A DNA stretch of 64,000 nucleotides. It comes from Nephromyces sp. MM_2019 (taxonomy: Eukaryota > Apicomplexa > Aconoidasida > Nephromycida). The position numbers and the translations under genes were made by a program. The DNA lies in assembly GCA_015657535.1 (NCBI GenBank), contig JADHZB010001950.1, positions 1-64,000 of the forward strand, read 5' to 3'. The stretch's first letter is position 1; each line of letters starts with the position of its first letter. Of this stretch, positions 50,801 to 64,000 are shown piece by piece. The notes below the pieces were generated by a model that saw nothing but the letters and a program-made list of their open reading frames with translations, was not told where the DNA came from and ran no database searches.

Positions 50801-53800
50801 ATCACGTCAAATTTATACAGCGCTTAGTATCAGCTGCGCCTGTACGCCCAAATTCAGTTCTACAGTGCAATTAGCGCGTTATGCTTGATACAGGATGCGT
50901 TAACTGGTCAGATTAGGCGTCTCTTCTGTACGAAAGGACGCTGTATATTGAAAAGGGGGTTGCGTGAAGCTCAATGACATAAGAAATTGAGCGTATATCG
51001 CTGGAACACCAGTGTACCGGCACGCGGACAATTTTTTCAAGTCCCTAAATGAATGCACTAACTTCCACAAGCTCAAATAGTTTCTTGCATCTCACCAATT
51101 TCCATTTTGAGATAGCTTTTTATCACCTGAATATCGTAAGGCTGTTTTTATGGCTTCATGATACCCTTTGTTTATCACGTTCCACCGCTGGTTTACCGGC
51201 ACCAAGGCACCTCATCAAAGCCTTTCCACACTGGAGTTTAGTTATCATTGGTGGGTATACCGAAGTGGTGGAAAGTTTTAGACCGACTAGCTTTCTCCCT
51301 TGCTATGTAACTATAAATGCTAAAACTTGGCAAATAGAAATAATCTTCTAGGTAATATTAGTCTTGTTGCTAGGGATAATATAAGGACTCAAGGGAAAAT
51401 ATCATTATTGAAGCACTATTTTTGCTTCAGGTCGGACCGACGTAACCGATATCGTTTCTAGATCCTTGGAAGCACCAAAAGAAGTGAAATCTAATCTAAT
51501 TTCACCATGTGCACTGCATCCCGAAGGTGATCGTGGTAGAGCCCACGGTGGCTAAAGATACAAAAAATAAAAATGTCTGAGCACAGAATGACCAAATTTA
51601 TGCAATGTAGCGGCAATTATGTTTTTCCCGTTAATTATGCTACTCAAGGCAAACGACCCCTTTACTACCGACACAGCAACGGCCGCTAATCGACATATTG
51701 GTCTTTTGGCCAATTTTGGTATTTGCTGATCACAGGATTGATAAGGCATCTATTTTAAGGTTTCAAGTATCTTTACAGCCTGTGATATCTATAACATGAA
51801 AAGCATTTTCTACCGCCTCACAGGCACTTAATTGCAATTACGCCGCAGCGCAGCACTGCCCGCTTCACTGATCTTAACCCGGCGTAGTCTTGATGGGTGG
51901 CATGATGCTGCATGTATACAGCACCGTACCATACAGGAGTATCCGCATTACAATTATCGTTGAGACAACTGCAACCGTCCTTGAGCCAAGAGAGCCCCCG
52001 AGTTTAATAGACCCTACTATGGATTCTACAGAAAAATAAGATATATTATTTCCTATTTCCAGATGTATAGTTTCTGCTTCTAACTCGGTCAATACTTGTG
52101 CTAATACTTAACTGATCAAATACATACACGATGAGTTATGACGAATCGTAGAAATCGAGGATTTGAGTTTACGTCAGCTACAAGGAGTACTTTTGATTGG
52201 CATAGCTTTTAATAGAAAGCCTAGAAAGAAGTTTATCAGCATTATATCAACTAAGAAATAATCAGAATAGAACCATTTCCCTGTCCAACAAGTAATGCGA
52301 AGTTAACTGCAGCGACACTTGGGCTTCCCATAAAAGAGTGTCCTGCCGAATGCTTGTATTGGCCAGTACTGTGCATGCAGACACGCCTATCCCGATATCC
52401 CGCCGCCGCAGCAGCTAGCGCTTACACGATAAAGTACTTCCTATAAGGCAACTGTTGAATGTTAATGACGGGGGAGCACCATGACTCACCAGTACCTAAC
52501 TGCCACTTTCCTCTTGGACTGAACTCCAGGTTTCTGTATTCTTCTAGGTTTCAAAAAATATTTTTTGGTTGCGCGCACTGTGACAAGCTTCTACACTGCA
52601 GTTTTTTCTTCCTATGCATGCTTGGGAATTAGCAGGAGCCAGACTCACGATAAACTCCACGCCTAGTGCTAGCAGGAGGCAGCTCTCCGTATTTGAACCA
52701 CTACTATATCAGCTGTCCGCTGCACACGAGTTACTAATTAGCTAGCCCAGAATAAATTGATTGATAATGACATGGCATCACGTGTAATACAAAAAAAGAT
52801 CATAAAGTTACTTGTACGTTTGGAATCGACACTCTGCAACAATAAGGTAGAAGATATCAGTTTCAAAATATCTTGGCAATTTGGTACCTTATGTGTAGGC
52901 CATAAAATGCTCAGGAAAACCCTCAAAAGTTTCCAAGAGTACACAAGGGTTTGCACGACATATAGTAGGATGCTTACTGAAATTTTTGGCTACCCGCTAC
53001 CGTCAACCTCAGCTATCTACAAGACTATTAAACAATAATACCAAAGGCTTCTCATGAAGACATTGAGAAGTCCATCAGCATATATTCTGACGTATAAGGG
53101 ATTCCGCAACGAAAAAACATGATCGAAAATATCGTATACATCAAATACTACAAAGGCACATGAGCTTCAGCACACCCAAGTCTAATATGAGCATGGGTAC
53201 AACGCATAAGTTGCACACTTCAGTGCTTCCTATCCGTCCACTAGCATACGTATAAATCTAGATCATAAAATTAGAACCGCAGAAGTAGCACTTGAGCAGC
53301 AACTCTCAGCATACGTACAATAAGGTACCAGTATGTGCATTAAAACTGCATATTGTGCTACTAGGATGCACATTACAAAGATATCAATTTCCAAATTCCA
53401 ATGGAACAACTAGGACGCAAGCACAATCCATAGGCACTGGATCAGCAAGCGCTAAACGCCCAGACATCCATTAAGTAGGAAGGCATTACGGTCAACGAAA
53501 AATTAACAAGGTTGCTCAAGCAAAGATTACGCAAACGTTTAAGGAAGATGAAGAAGCACGACAGAGTTAAACTGTGGAGACATACTTGAACTTTAGCAAC
53601 AGTCGCATGGCGAGAGAAGAGAAGATTATATGCTGAGTCCAAAAGACAACACAAGAACGTGGCGTGAACTAATCCAAGTGAGCAAAACTCCAATTAAAAA
53701 GTAGGAGAGAAAATCATAACGTTAAAAAAATTGTGAAGCGGATAGAAAACTTACGTCGACTGGAAACCCAATCAACAAACCCACATAAGTTAACATACTA

Positions 53801-54993
53801 ACACGGATGATTATATTCGACTACGCTTACTCAACGATAAAAAAGATGAGAAGCCACCAGCTTTAAAAAGTACGTCTTCACACAAGAGCAAGATAGGCGA
53901 GAAAAGCTGGTATCATACTACTCTTGGCACGTTTAAAATATAGGGCAGGAGAAACAATAATCAGGGCCACTCTTACGTTGAAAAAGCAAACGATACGGAA
54001 TAAGAAATTCACTCAGCTACTATAAAAACATGCAAACGCTACAGCTAGCATGAGCAGCGCTACAACAGTAACACGCGAAACATTTCATGCATCAAGACAC
54101 GTCAACCTAAGAAAATTCACAAAATAAAGTGTCCCTACGACATGCACTACTAACCACAGATACATTCTTAACAACATGCAAACGCACAGCAGAATACCGA
54201 AGCACAATAGCATCATCACTTACAAAAAACATAAAAGCAAGGCACGATCAAGTATATTGATATCAAAAACAACCACAATCTACTGCAGAATAGCATAGAT
54301 CAATATAACCAGTCAAAAATACCACAAAAGCAGGCTAAAGGGAGTAAAGCATTTCAAACTTTAGCAAGGAGATCCATTTACAGCACAAGCTACAGCACCG
54401 AGCAGCCACTAGACAAATGAAGCACCCCAAGCATATGTAATAACAAACTTACTTATCCTTACATTCGCGTGCAGGCGGCATGCGTAAACAAACACGCTTG
54501 GTTGTGATACTTATAAGGAAAGTCATATATTCATATTCCAATATATAATACATGAGCAAGCGAAGAAAATGCGAAAAATTAGTTATTCATGTAAGTGCAT
54601 GGAATGGACCGGAGAATATGATCACAAGCCGCTACTCATCCGAAAGCGAGGCAACTAGGCCTTAGTTCGGAAGAAAGAAAAAGCCTTGTCACACCCCTTA
54701 ATAAAAAGCGCTGTTTTTAACTATTAAACAGCGAAAAGTACCATTCAAGAAAGTACGTGTAATTTTCATCTCAGTTAATGCTGATAATATACACATTAAT
54801 ACGCAACAAAAAAAAGCTTCTTTATGCACAGATTCGTTTGAAGTATGTCATGAACATGCAATCACGAACAACCAATTATATACATGATGCTGCTCAACGC
54901 ATACAGTTGGTGCTCAATCATGCGGTCTACACAGACGGATACATGTGTAGTCCGAACACACTGCAAACTTGCAGCACACGCAGTAAGAGCTCG
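47829..54993. other. Region with no firmly supported gene
   Basis: More than 7 kb between the SERF-like gene and the 3' end of the DCP1-like gene. Contains scattered short frames on both strands. The only one with a hint of a domain is the Kelch-like stretch at 51160-51350. The plus-strand frame 52757-53038 (ATG at 52772) is helix-rich but matches nothing I know. No repeats or RNA genes seen. Confidence 0.4.
51049..51351 (+). CDS. Possible Kelch-like exon
   Basis: The frame encodes LPAPRHLIKAFPHWSLVIIGG, then YTEVVESF and CYVTINAKTWQ. This fits one Kelch blade: PxPRH, hydrophobic strand ending in GG, then Y, and a TW pair. The frame ends at TAG (51349-51351) that overlaps a donor-like TAG|GTAATA. 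Downstream, after TTTTTGCTTCAG at about 51431, another open stretch reads RTDVTDIVSRSLEAPKEV. I could not join the pieces in phase, and further blades were not found. A chance resemblance remains likely. Confidence 0.25.
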   Translation: MNALTSTSSNSFLHLTNFHFEIAFYHLNIVRLFLWLHDTLCLSRSTAGLPAPRHLIKAFPHWSLVIIGGYTEVVESFRPTSFLPCYVTINAKTWQIEIIF

Positions 54994-55124
54994 CTACGTA
55001 CCACGATGATGAGTTTCATCGTATACACGCCTGATATTCTGCCACAAGCTTTTAAAGAAATCATCTGATTTCAAAGTGAGATCGAGAGCCTTTCTTAGAT
55101 GCGCTTCGGTCAACAGGATGCCCC
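54994..55124 (-). other. DCP1 C-terminal trimerisation-like exon
   Basis: Acceptor TATACAG, entering in phase 1 from the preceding exon. Encodes GILLTEAHLRKALDLTL, SDDFFKSLWQNIRRVYDE and a short tail before TAG. The pattern LLTxxxLxxAL…DDxFxxxLxxxY is that of metazoan and fungal DCP1 C termini, which mediate trimer formation. This makes the DCP1 call independent of the N-terminal domain. Confidence 0.7.
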
Positions 55125-58100
55125 CTGTATAAATGGACAATATTTGCTTCACACCAAGGCGATACAGAATTCCACATATTACACCAACTTAAAGAAAAGA
55201 CACGAAAAAAAAAAAATCACACCTCAAAAGGGACATGCATAACTTCAGTTTCGAGGCTTCCGAGGGTACTATAATCACACGCTCGTATGCACACATAACG
55301 ATAAACCGTGTCAGCATAATCAATGTATATACATCACAACGTAGGATATTAAAGCTGCAGTACCTGTGCTAGCATCTTCGCTTGACGTAGTAGCGTTACA
55401 ACACTCACGCAACGTTACAGGAATACTCTCAACTGTAGCTGATTTCCCTCCACGCTTTGCGGCCCCACCACTCGCTCGTGAAATATATTCCCCTTTCCCT
55501 TTAAGCAGAACAAGAGGATTGAGTAACTGCTTTTCATTAAGGGGGTGCTTCATTCCATCACTGAAATTAGAAGTAGGAGATAGTGTTCTACGGGTTGCAC
55601 CATTAAGGTGTGAGCCCTCTCCCTCATGAAACAAAGTTAAGATCTGACAAAAGAAACAAGGAGGAATTATATTAGAATTATTCAGCAAGCAGACTTTAAC
55701 TGCACATTATGGTACATAACATGGAAGCATATATACAGTTACCACAAGGATACTGCCGCTGAAGCATGGCAACTAAAGAGTATAATACTAGTTATACTAA
55801 GCATCTTTCTTAAAATTATAAGTAAAATTCAAATCTAAGTTCTCTTTATAGAGTATTATAATTTTTATCTGTTTCTTCATAAATCACAAAAAATCACTTG
55901 CAGTATTTTCGGAAAATATAAGTGAAATAGAAAGTTTTAAGACATAGAGGAGAGAATTTCTATGCAACTCACTGCTTGAAACTAGTATGCTCAAATGGGC
56001 AGGCATGTACTCACCGATAAGGTACCATCTCAAGTAAAATGGAAAAATTGAGTGTACTTACACCCAACATTTACACTAATATTTCAAGATAATCTTGGAT
56101 ATTTAATAGATGAACAAGCTGAAAAGTTAAAGCGACAAATTTATACAAATTTTGTCACATATTCAAACGGGATGCCAATATTTATGCACTCCAGTTAACC
56201 ACGGAGACTCAAAAATTTGCACCGTAATCAAGAAGCCATGGCGAAAAATCACATAAAAACTTACGAAAAAAATCAACATAATCAAATTCCCTCCAATTTC
56301 AGCTAAAAAGGCTAGTTTTTAAAACCGTAGATTGCAATATCTTCAAGCACACAAAGGTACCATCAACAAAATAATTTTCACGCAAAAATTGAGTCATCCA
56401 TTCCAGTAATCTTGAACTACAAATTGCCCAAAGTGCCTTGGGGTGAAGCGAAATGTAAAAACGCAAAAAAAACTCCAATATGCAAACTATTTAAAACAAC
56501 AGTACTTTTTTCTGCATAGCTACCGGGGTAACCAAAAGATTGCCTCCTGCAAATCCCGCCTCTGGTCCCTGAACAGGATTCTGGGAAACGGATTCACCTA
56601 GCCTCATATTAGAATTCTCCCCATTTACTCCCTCGACGCCCACTACCACCTTCTCCTCCTGTGTAGAAAACCATCCCGACACCCCAGGTTTCATTGTAAA
56701 CCAATTTTCGGAGCTCTTCTTACGATCATAGTTCGAACTGGCCTTCACAGCATCAGCCCCCATACCATTCAATAGCTCTATATCTCCCCCTCCTGCATCC
56801 AAATTTTCCCCTATAAAGTGCTCTGTATTAACCCCCCCTCCCCCTCCTATCAATACTTCAATTGAAGAACCACAATCTCGCTTATTATTTTTCTCGGAAT
56901 CTATTTTCTGGATTTCGATATTACTATCACTAAGCAAGCTTCCTTTCTTATCAGTAACATGAAATCCTCCCTCTAAGGAAGAAAGAAGCACTTGAGGACA
57001 TTCGGCTTTTTCTTCAGTTGCAATATTACCCGCTAATACAGATATATAATCCGACTGCATAGAAATTCTAGAAGAACCTACCGGCTCTGGGGCTTCCTCG
57101 TGATGCTCTGAAGGCAGTACGAAGTCGGGAGGCTGTACCGATTCACTAACATCGTCAGTTTCCAATAAAGAAATCAAAAAGTTGGAACTAGGAATGCCTT
57201 GCGCGGTTTCATTGCACCCATGACGACTAGCAGCTGCCGGAGGCTTTAGCTGTTCGGAGACGCCCAGAATGGGATCATCTACCAATATTTCTCCCTCATA
57301 TGGTGCCTCAGGCTCATCGGTCCGGTATTTACTATTATCTAGTTGAACTAACGAATATGATGTTTCTTTAAACGAGAAAGAAGTAGAAGACATGGCAACA
57401 GTCGAACTTTCTCCACGCCGTAAGAGTCGCAGGAGGGTCTGAGCGATATTTTTTACGCAATATGAAAAAGCTGCGTGTATGCGTTGGGCTGTTCACTAGC
57501 ATAACAAAAACAAAGAACATAAAAAACCAAGCAAAATAAGCCGATCGATAACACAATCTCACCTCCCCAGCAGTAGAACTAGTCTCCAAAGTTGTCGCAG
57601 CGTAACTATCCGACTTGACAAACTCTGATAAATAAAAAACCACATACTTATGAGTAGCGAATTAACTTAAGTTGTAGTTCTTTGCAATCAAAAAGGCGTG
57701 CGCCTAAGTGGAGAAATGAATTACGATATGATAGGAAAAGAAGTAGTAATTGCACTAGAAAATAAGGATAATAAACAAAAATTTTAAATGCTCCGGAACT
57801 TATTTCGAAATTTTTATCTAGCGTCAGACCCACGCCTTACAATCAGTCGCTCAAAAGACTTCAACAATGGAAAGTTTTGAAGCATGCCTTGCAACTTAAA
57901 TTATAGGGCATGCTACAAGTTATAATGCATATAAAGCTCTAAGTTAGGAATGCTAGCTTACACAAATTTAGACGCAAAATTTTACAAGCAGAAGAGAAAT
58001 ACTGCCTTCCAGATACAAAAATGACAAACCATCCGGTAAAAACAAAAAAATCTGCAGCTTTTCAGTCAAAAAACTCCCATTTACCAGCCCTGAGTCTACC

Positions 58101-58994
58101 AGAGGTAATATCCTTAGTGAACTCTTTTTTCTCTACTGGATCCACATCCTGGCCGACAAAAGCTCCCTTTGAAACTCCTATCTTTTCCTTTTGCTTAACA
58201 GAGTTATCAACCTCACCGAAGCTACGCGAGCTAACTTGGTAATTACGCACGTTACTACCAGCTGCTCTAATATCATAAGAAGAATCCCTTTCACCCCTTC
58301 CAGATGTATCATGCCGCTTCAGCTCCTGACCTGCGCGCTCACGTTCATCTTGCTGATTAAATACTTTGCCAGGAGTACCTGAACCGCACATGCCATATCC
58401 TCCTTGCTCTTCCTTCTGCTTCAAACTGTGTATAATAGCCGAGAGGCATGAAGCCAACCGACTAGCTTCATTTGTATAGTACGTCCAAATGCAGTAGCAG
58501 CCATACCTCTGGAACAAATCATCAGTATCCCCCTCCTCGTCCGCTGGATTTTTCCTACCTTCTTCAGCACTGCTAACCTTCAAGTAGTTTTGCTCTTGCT
58601 GGAGATTGTGCATGGGTGTTATGTCATCAATGAAATTTTTTTTCCCAGACTTGTTAAGAATGTATATTCTGTAACTCGAGTGAGTCCTATTCGCACCAGC
58701 AGTAACCTCTGCAATATATAGAGGGCCCTCGATGCCCTTAGATACCCAACCAGGCCCCTCGAAATCTCTAGGGACATATAAATGAACGAATGCAGTATAA
58801 AATGGAACATCTTCAACGGAAGCATTGAGCGCTCGCAGCACTCTAATGGCTAATTGCGTGCGCTCCTTGTCCTGTACTTTCATTAATTTTTGCGCAGGGA
58901 GTAAGCTTATTTTTTTCGCTCCCTGGTTCGCCATCATCGGTGCTTCAAAACTGTATGTCATGAGCGCATTGACATTAAACAAACTTGGCATATA
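54994..58994 (-). CDS. DCP1: DCP1-type mRNA decapping complex subunit, five exons, about 771 aa
   Basis: Cytoplasmic activator of the decapping enzyme DCP2 in 5'-3' mRNA decay. Exons: 58994-58085, 57624-57563, 57438-56506, 55643-55364, 55124-54994. Phases agree and the total is 2,316 nt ending in TAG. The EVH1/PH-like DCP1 domain spans about residues 41-190: RTQLAIRVLRALN, FYTAFVHLYV, GWVSKGIEGPLYIAEV, YRIYILNK, FIDDITP and CIWTYYTNEASRLASCL. It carries an acidic insertion (about 141-160) absent from short DCP1s. A long disordered middle follows. Near residue 625 is LLVTPVAMQ, similar to the short C-terminal motif of DCP1. The last exon encodes ILLTEAHLRKALDLTL and FFKSLWQNI, like the DCP1 C-terminal trimerisation helix. 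Start: ATG 58994, 58958 or 58937 are all possible and an upstream exon cannot be excluded. The exon 3 donor (AAA|GTACTG) is weak. Confidence 0.82.
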
Positions 58995-61900
58995 ACTAGT
59001 ATTGTTATGCTGAAGAACAAAAACAGGATTCTTTGTTGGATAAAAAGAGTTTACAAGCACAAAAAAAGTATAGGCACATACAAAAGTAGGACTAGCAGTT
59101 GATATTCACCGTCAAAAGCTATAAATCTGCAGGAACGTACGTCTTGCATTTGAAGAAAATATTGCAGAAACTGATCACATAGAACCATAGAGTGTTTAAA
59201 GATTAAGTCTAGAAAACTTAAAAATTTCATGCTCTTTCAAGGCATGCAAATCTTAACGAAGAGCTGTGCTCTCATAAATACCGATCAACAAGACTAAAAT
59301 TCTTCCAGAAAAAATTTTAGATACTGCAATCTTTGAACATAAATTATTTAAAACGCCAGTACCGCCATAGGCACCACAAGCAGGTGCACTGGAAATTATA
59401 AAAACCACGTACGAATAAGCAGTCACAGAAGCAATCAGCTCTTACTTAACTAGTATATCTACGGGTACATCAAACCTATAAAATATCTCTTCCGTATAAC
59501 ATAAATGAAGGAAAAAAAATAAGCGCCTTTCCATGATGCAAAAAATTTATACGGAAAAAAAATTCAAAAAGGTTTTTAAACAAACATTTGCGACACACTT
59601 CAAGGGAATAGTACTTCAAGTTATCAACGCATTGATGCATGGCTTGCACAGAAGCAGTCAATTAAAAAATTATGAGACTATACAGAGTGCTTATCCAGTA
59701 TAATAAAGACTGCAAGTTAAGGGGGAACGACTGAAAATTTAAAAAAATGAAGGCAATGAAATAACGCTTCACCCAAAATGCTATTATTCTCAGAAGAGCG
59801 ACGACACCAATATTGTGAGAAGTTCCAATATAAGTCAGCGAGAACTGTAATATCACAATCTCCCTTACAATGTTCATCATTAAACTTGTATCATATCCGG
59901 AAACTTAAAAAATGGGAAAGAGCATATTCTAAAAAGAATGCAAAAACTTCCTGAAATAAATTCCCATATACATGAGAATCCTGCTGCTGTTTAGTATCTA
60001 GCACACGGATCTAGGCAAATGGAGTTTGGCGAAACACGGAACCCAAAAAAATCAAATAACACAAAAAGTAAGTTTTTCGAGTCCTATCTTTACTTCAATA
60101 ATAGTAGCATCCAATTAAGTATTAGCATCAGTACACTACGATGACGTTAAAGTTTTCAAGAACCAAGAACTTAGTACCCTACCTCTTGTCATCTCATGAG
60201 CTCCCAAGTTGGCGTATAAGCTACTCCATTATTTCTTGAAACGAACCGTGTATCACTTCGTTTTATCTTCGCTTGGTCTTCGAAAAATTCTACCACCAGG
60301 TAGCTAAAACAATTCGGCTACGTAACAGACACAATTAGCACTGCTCGCACTTGAAATAAATTATATTGCAGGGACAAGTCTCCGCATATCTGGCACCATT
60401 ATCACATTGATGCATCGGAAGACAATAAACACTTTCTATTTAGCCTGTAATGGCGTCACAGGAAGCAGCTACCTTTTATATTTTTTTTAAAATATCCAAA
60501 CGAATAAAGTTTGAGTCCATAGAATTCAAGTTAGAGTTCATGAGGCTAAACTATACTTGTTTCGTCATGAGGGTCTCGGTTTAAATGCTATTTTACGAAC
60601 TACTCCCCACATAGCCTGCGTGTGCACAAAAAATAAGGATCATTCAACGTATTATGAATAAAATGAGGAATTGTACCTCAAGCGACGGAGACAGGAAATA
60701 AAATACATAATGCACGCAGCTACGGGTATGCGAATTGAAATGATTTACAGTGAATACGAAGAGAAAATGTAAGAGGCAAAGGAGATAGAAGCAAAGTTGG
60801 CCAGCAGCATATGAAGAGAAAAAAGCTAAGCAATGAAAAGAAAAGCAGAGGAATGGCAAGGAAGGCGAGGGCAACCGTTCAGAGATACAAACCCGCGGTC
60901 ACCAAGCCAAGAATGGATGCAAACGAAAAAAAAGAAAGTTAGAAGCGCAGAGGAGAGAGAAAGAAGGGCAGCGCCAAAAGTTTACTCACATGCGCGGACT
61001 TTACGCAGAATTAGAATCTTAGCTTAGCGAAAGAAAATTAAAGTCCGAATATCAAGAAGAAAAAATCGAGGCAATATTGCAGTTGCGCGATTTGGTAGCA
61101 TCCTGAAAAAGTTGTGTTTTGAGCATAGCAGTATCCCGAGGTTCAAGATGCAGCATCTGGCGGTTGGCTGAAAAACTGTATAAGGTGAAGCTAGCCAGCC
61201 CTAGCCATACCGCACGACAAATTCGTAGGCGGGGGCATTTATGCAGCATTAGCCCCCTGGTGGTGACATGGCTGTGATAATAGAACTACACTAGGGGTGA
61301 TGGATGTGGAGCTGTGCATCCTGCGTCATAACTAAAAATACCTTGCTACGCGCATTACTTGTGTACTGAGACCGCTGGAACTTGCTGTAGCCGCAAAACT
61401 TGAGTATTTCTGCTAGTGGTCGGCTTTTCTGAGATTAGTTGCGCTGGCGGCGGACACATATTAAAGTCTTCTCCACCTTAATTTGCAGCCAAAATTGGTA
61501 GATAATACGATGAGGATTTAATGCTGATGGCTCTCCCCGAAATCTAGCCCACGCCACCTTGCCCGGCTAGAATTTGTTTCGTGCTTGCTACAGTTGTTCA
61601 GCAGATACCGTGCCATGAGGACATGGCATAGCTACATCTGCCTACAGGTTTGCCGTTGTAAAGTGTAACGGTAACCAGTTAGCCCTTTCCACAAGTTTGG
61701 TGTTGTCACAAGCTATGAACTCCGCCACCAAACAGACTTTCCACTTTAAAATAATAACAACAAAACGAGGAGACATCCTAACGCACTGCGTGTTTTCATA
61801 AATACTTTACGCCGCAACATGATGATGCTGACCGTGTATGATGTCATTAGCACAAACAGGATGACGTGATCAAAAGAGTCAAACGCGTTGACTATACACG

Positions 61901-64000
61901 TTGCTCTAATCGTAATCCAGGCCATAATGATTCTTGGCACAAATCAGAAGAAAGAGGAGACTATGACAATGGTGCTATACAGTTATAGCAAAAGCGCGTC
62001 ATCCTAATATTAGTCACATACATGTAGGATGTGCCGAAGGTTTGTTCTGCAAGGAAAATGAGCGCGATGTTAGTTGGTCATATTATACGCCGGTATATGT
62101 TAGGCGGCCAAAGTAGGTGCTATAGTAGAAAACGAGCATCAGGTGGAATATTAGCAATGAACGATCGATTATCGCTTTTACCAATAATACGCTGCGAATA
62201 TACTCTGCCGATGGTGAAGTTTCCATAGATAAACAACAATAACACTACAAAACAGTGGCTGCATCTCCCTTGTAGGTGCTACTCCATAGGAGAACATCTT
62301 TCCGAAGCAGGACAAATATCATCTTTAGGAATACCATTTCATATTTGTTTTCCGCTTAGTGATCCTCAAACATCACACTCTCTAGACTAAAAAACCTATT
62401 TTTTGCAGGTCAACAAGAAGGATAAATATGAGAGAAAACATGTAAAGCCAAGGGGGCAGGACCGAAATTTAGTCGTAAGGCCACGTCACAAAATCTGAAA
62501 TGTGTATCATTGTAGCATCGATGATGAGGGAACCGTCGCGTATCTTCGTCATTTATGAAAGTACGAAGCATTGCATAGTACACAAGCTACCTTACATGGT
62601 TTCATAAGATCAGGGTTACTCCAAATGCTTTACCTTTATGAAATATCTCACAGGTGCTACCCCTAAAAGTTTCCTAAAATAAGCAAAATCATTTGAGCAT
62701 ATCTATTCAGGCTGTATGGTACGTCGAGCAACTTGTATCACAAAGACCTGTATACAAAGCAGAATTTTGCCATGCCGAATCCCAGTTTACAACGCATTTC
62801 ATGAGAGCTCTGATTCTCTACCCTTGCTTTTTGGATTACGGAGTATATTCTGGTTACAGTGATTCCAATTATTACACATCCACGTCGTACGCGGAGTAAT
62901 ATATTCAAAACATTGCTTACTGTTAACAGCATGAGATATTTTGTTTCACTGGCGTAAAACCAAGATATAGATAACAGAAAGCTCAGATAGGACAACTCCG
63001 CTATTCGAAACTTAGGAATTAACATAGAGGGCAATTATGCATTGCGTTTATTACAATACAGAACTTTTAAATGCCTGAAAAGTAGCAAGTCAATTCATCA
63101 AAAGCCCCCGTAGGCAGGTAAAATTAGAGACATACTTCCGTTTATCTGTTTAATTTGTTTATATTTTCCAAATAGAGATGGTATAGTGGATTCATGCTGG
63201 ATTGAGTAAGGCTATAAAATCGCATATTCATCGCCGACGAGGTGCCTCTCCCTAAAAAATTGTACAAGAAGCTCACTTAAGCGAGCATCTTCAGTGTTTT
63301 TCACGAATGCTTCCACTCTTCACCCCATGAATTTGTCATATAAGTGAACTCACCTGCATTTTTATGTTGCAGGAGTTTCGGCATGGATAGTAGCTTTTGC
63401 CCAAAAGTTTAGTTTGAGTGACTCAATACACCCAAGCTTATGATATATTTTATAGTATGTAGCAGGCCAGTTAACCTGCGCAGACTAGTTATGCTTCATT
63501 TTAAATGGCCTTGTGAACATTTCGGGCTTATCTTTGTTAAGGCTTTCGAGGTAAATCTGTGTAACTCAGCATATAGCTAGAACTTAGCGACTAGATTTCG
63601 TACGCCATTCAGTACATGTCCATAAATGTGTGATTTAGGAAAGGAAATTGTAACACCTGTGTTCTACCACGAAATGGTGGGATATTGCTACGAAAATTAA
63701 CGGAGTAATGATAAAGCCCACAATAACCTGGGTTGAAAAAGGAGAAAGTTTTTTTCTTTGATACGAGTCAGAGTGTCTTTCCGAGTTAAACTGACTAATC
63801 TATCCAACTGTAGCATGACACGACGTGTATTTTGGAGCAGCAAGCATCCCCAAATGCGCTGCGATACTAATCTGTTTTGCTGACTCAGCCATTTTTATAG
63901 CCTGCACGATAATACCGGAGAAATGCGCCTCGTCTCGCGAATTTAGTCATCATATTCCCGTGTATGCAGTGGCAGAAATTTTATCAGGCCATAAGACTCA
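58995..64000. other. Right-hand region with no supported gene
   Basis: The promoter of the minus-strand DCP1-like gene is expected just right of 59.0 kb. Further right, frames are short and occur on both strands. The purine-rich plus strand at 60.7-61.0 kb produces a Lys/Arg/Glu-rich frame and a hydrophobic one opposite, best read as composition effects. Frames at 61746-61940 (minus) and 62693-62899 (plus) have no domain. No repeats or RNA genes recognised. Confidence 0.4.

Noticed and set aside
1..64000. tRNA, 5S rRNA and U6 genes
   Set aside because: Searched by eye for B-box (GGTTCGAATCC-like) and U6 core sequences and saw none; a tRNAscan/Infernal run would settle it.

Overview
The window is nuclear DNA of an intron-rich protist, most likely an apicomplexan. 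The main evidence is a very large protein with ApiAP2-type DNA-binding domains (9.6-20.4 kb). It is supported by spliced genes with short exons and AT-rich introns, Ser/Asn-rich disordered tracts, and a secreted multidomain protein of the kind known from apicomplexan surface and gamete proteins. I cannot name the genus. There are no bacterial operons, and I recognised no tRNA or rRNA.

Layout. 1-2.3 kb (minus): 5' end of a kinesin motor gene that runs off the left edge; one intron holds a 57-bp minisatellite. 2.3-9.6 kb: no gene I can support, but three further minisatellite arrays. 9.6-20.4 kb (plus): one eight-exon ApiAP2 gene rebuilt from phase-compatible splice sites, 2,396 codons plus stop. 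23.9-24.5 kb (plus): a single-exon gene for a 209-aa protein with one membrane segment. 24.5-34.4 kb: mostly unassigned, with weak candidate exons at 28.4-29.0 kb. 34.4-43.4 kb (minus): a 19-exon gene for a 971-aa secreted zinc-metalloprotease-like protein with HExxH and a downstream Glu motif. 46.6 kb: a short AT-rich fragment that reads like a bacterial HlyD-type adaptor. 47.6 kb (plus): a 76-aa SERF-like zinc-finger protein. 51.0-51.4 kb: a possible Kelch-like exon. 55.0-59.0 kb (minus): a five-exon DCP1-type mRNA decapping subunit gene. 59-64 kb: nothing convincing.

The genes do not form a pathway. They are unrelated nuclear genes: motor, transcription factor, secreted protease, RNA-decay factor and small zinc-finger protein, each with its own introns. 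The three large reconstructions (ApiAP2, metalloprotease, DCP1) rest on the same test: every junction has GT-AG ends, reading phases agree across all junctions, and the joined length is a multiple of three with one terminal stop. Splice sites were chosen by eye. cDNA would be needed to confirm them.
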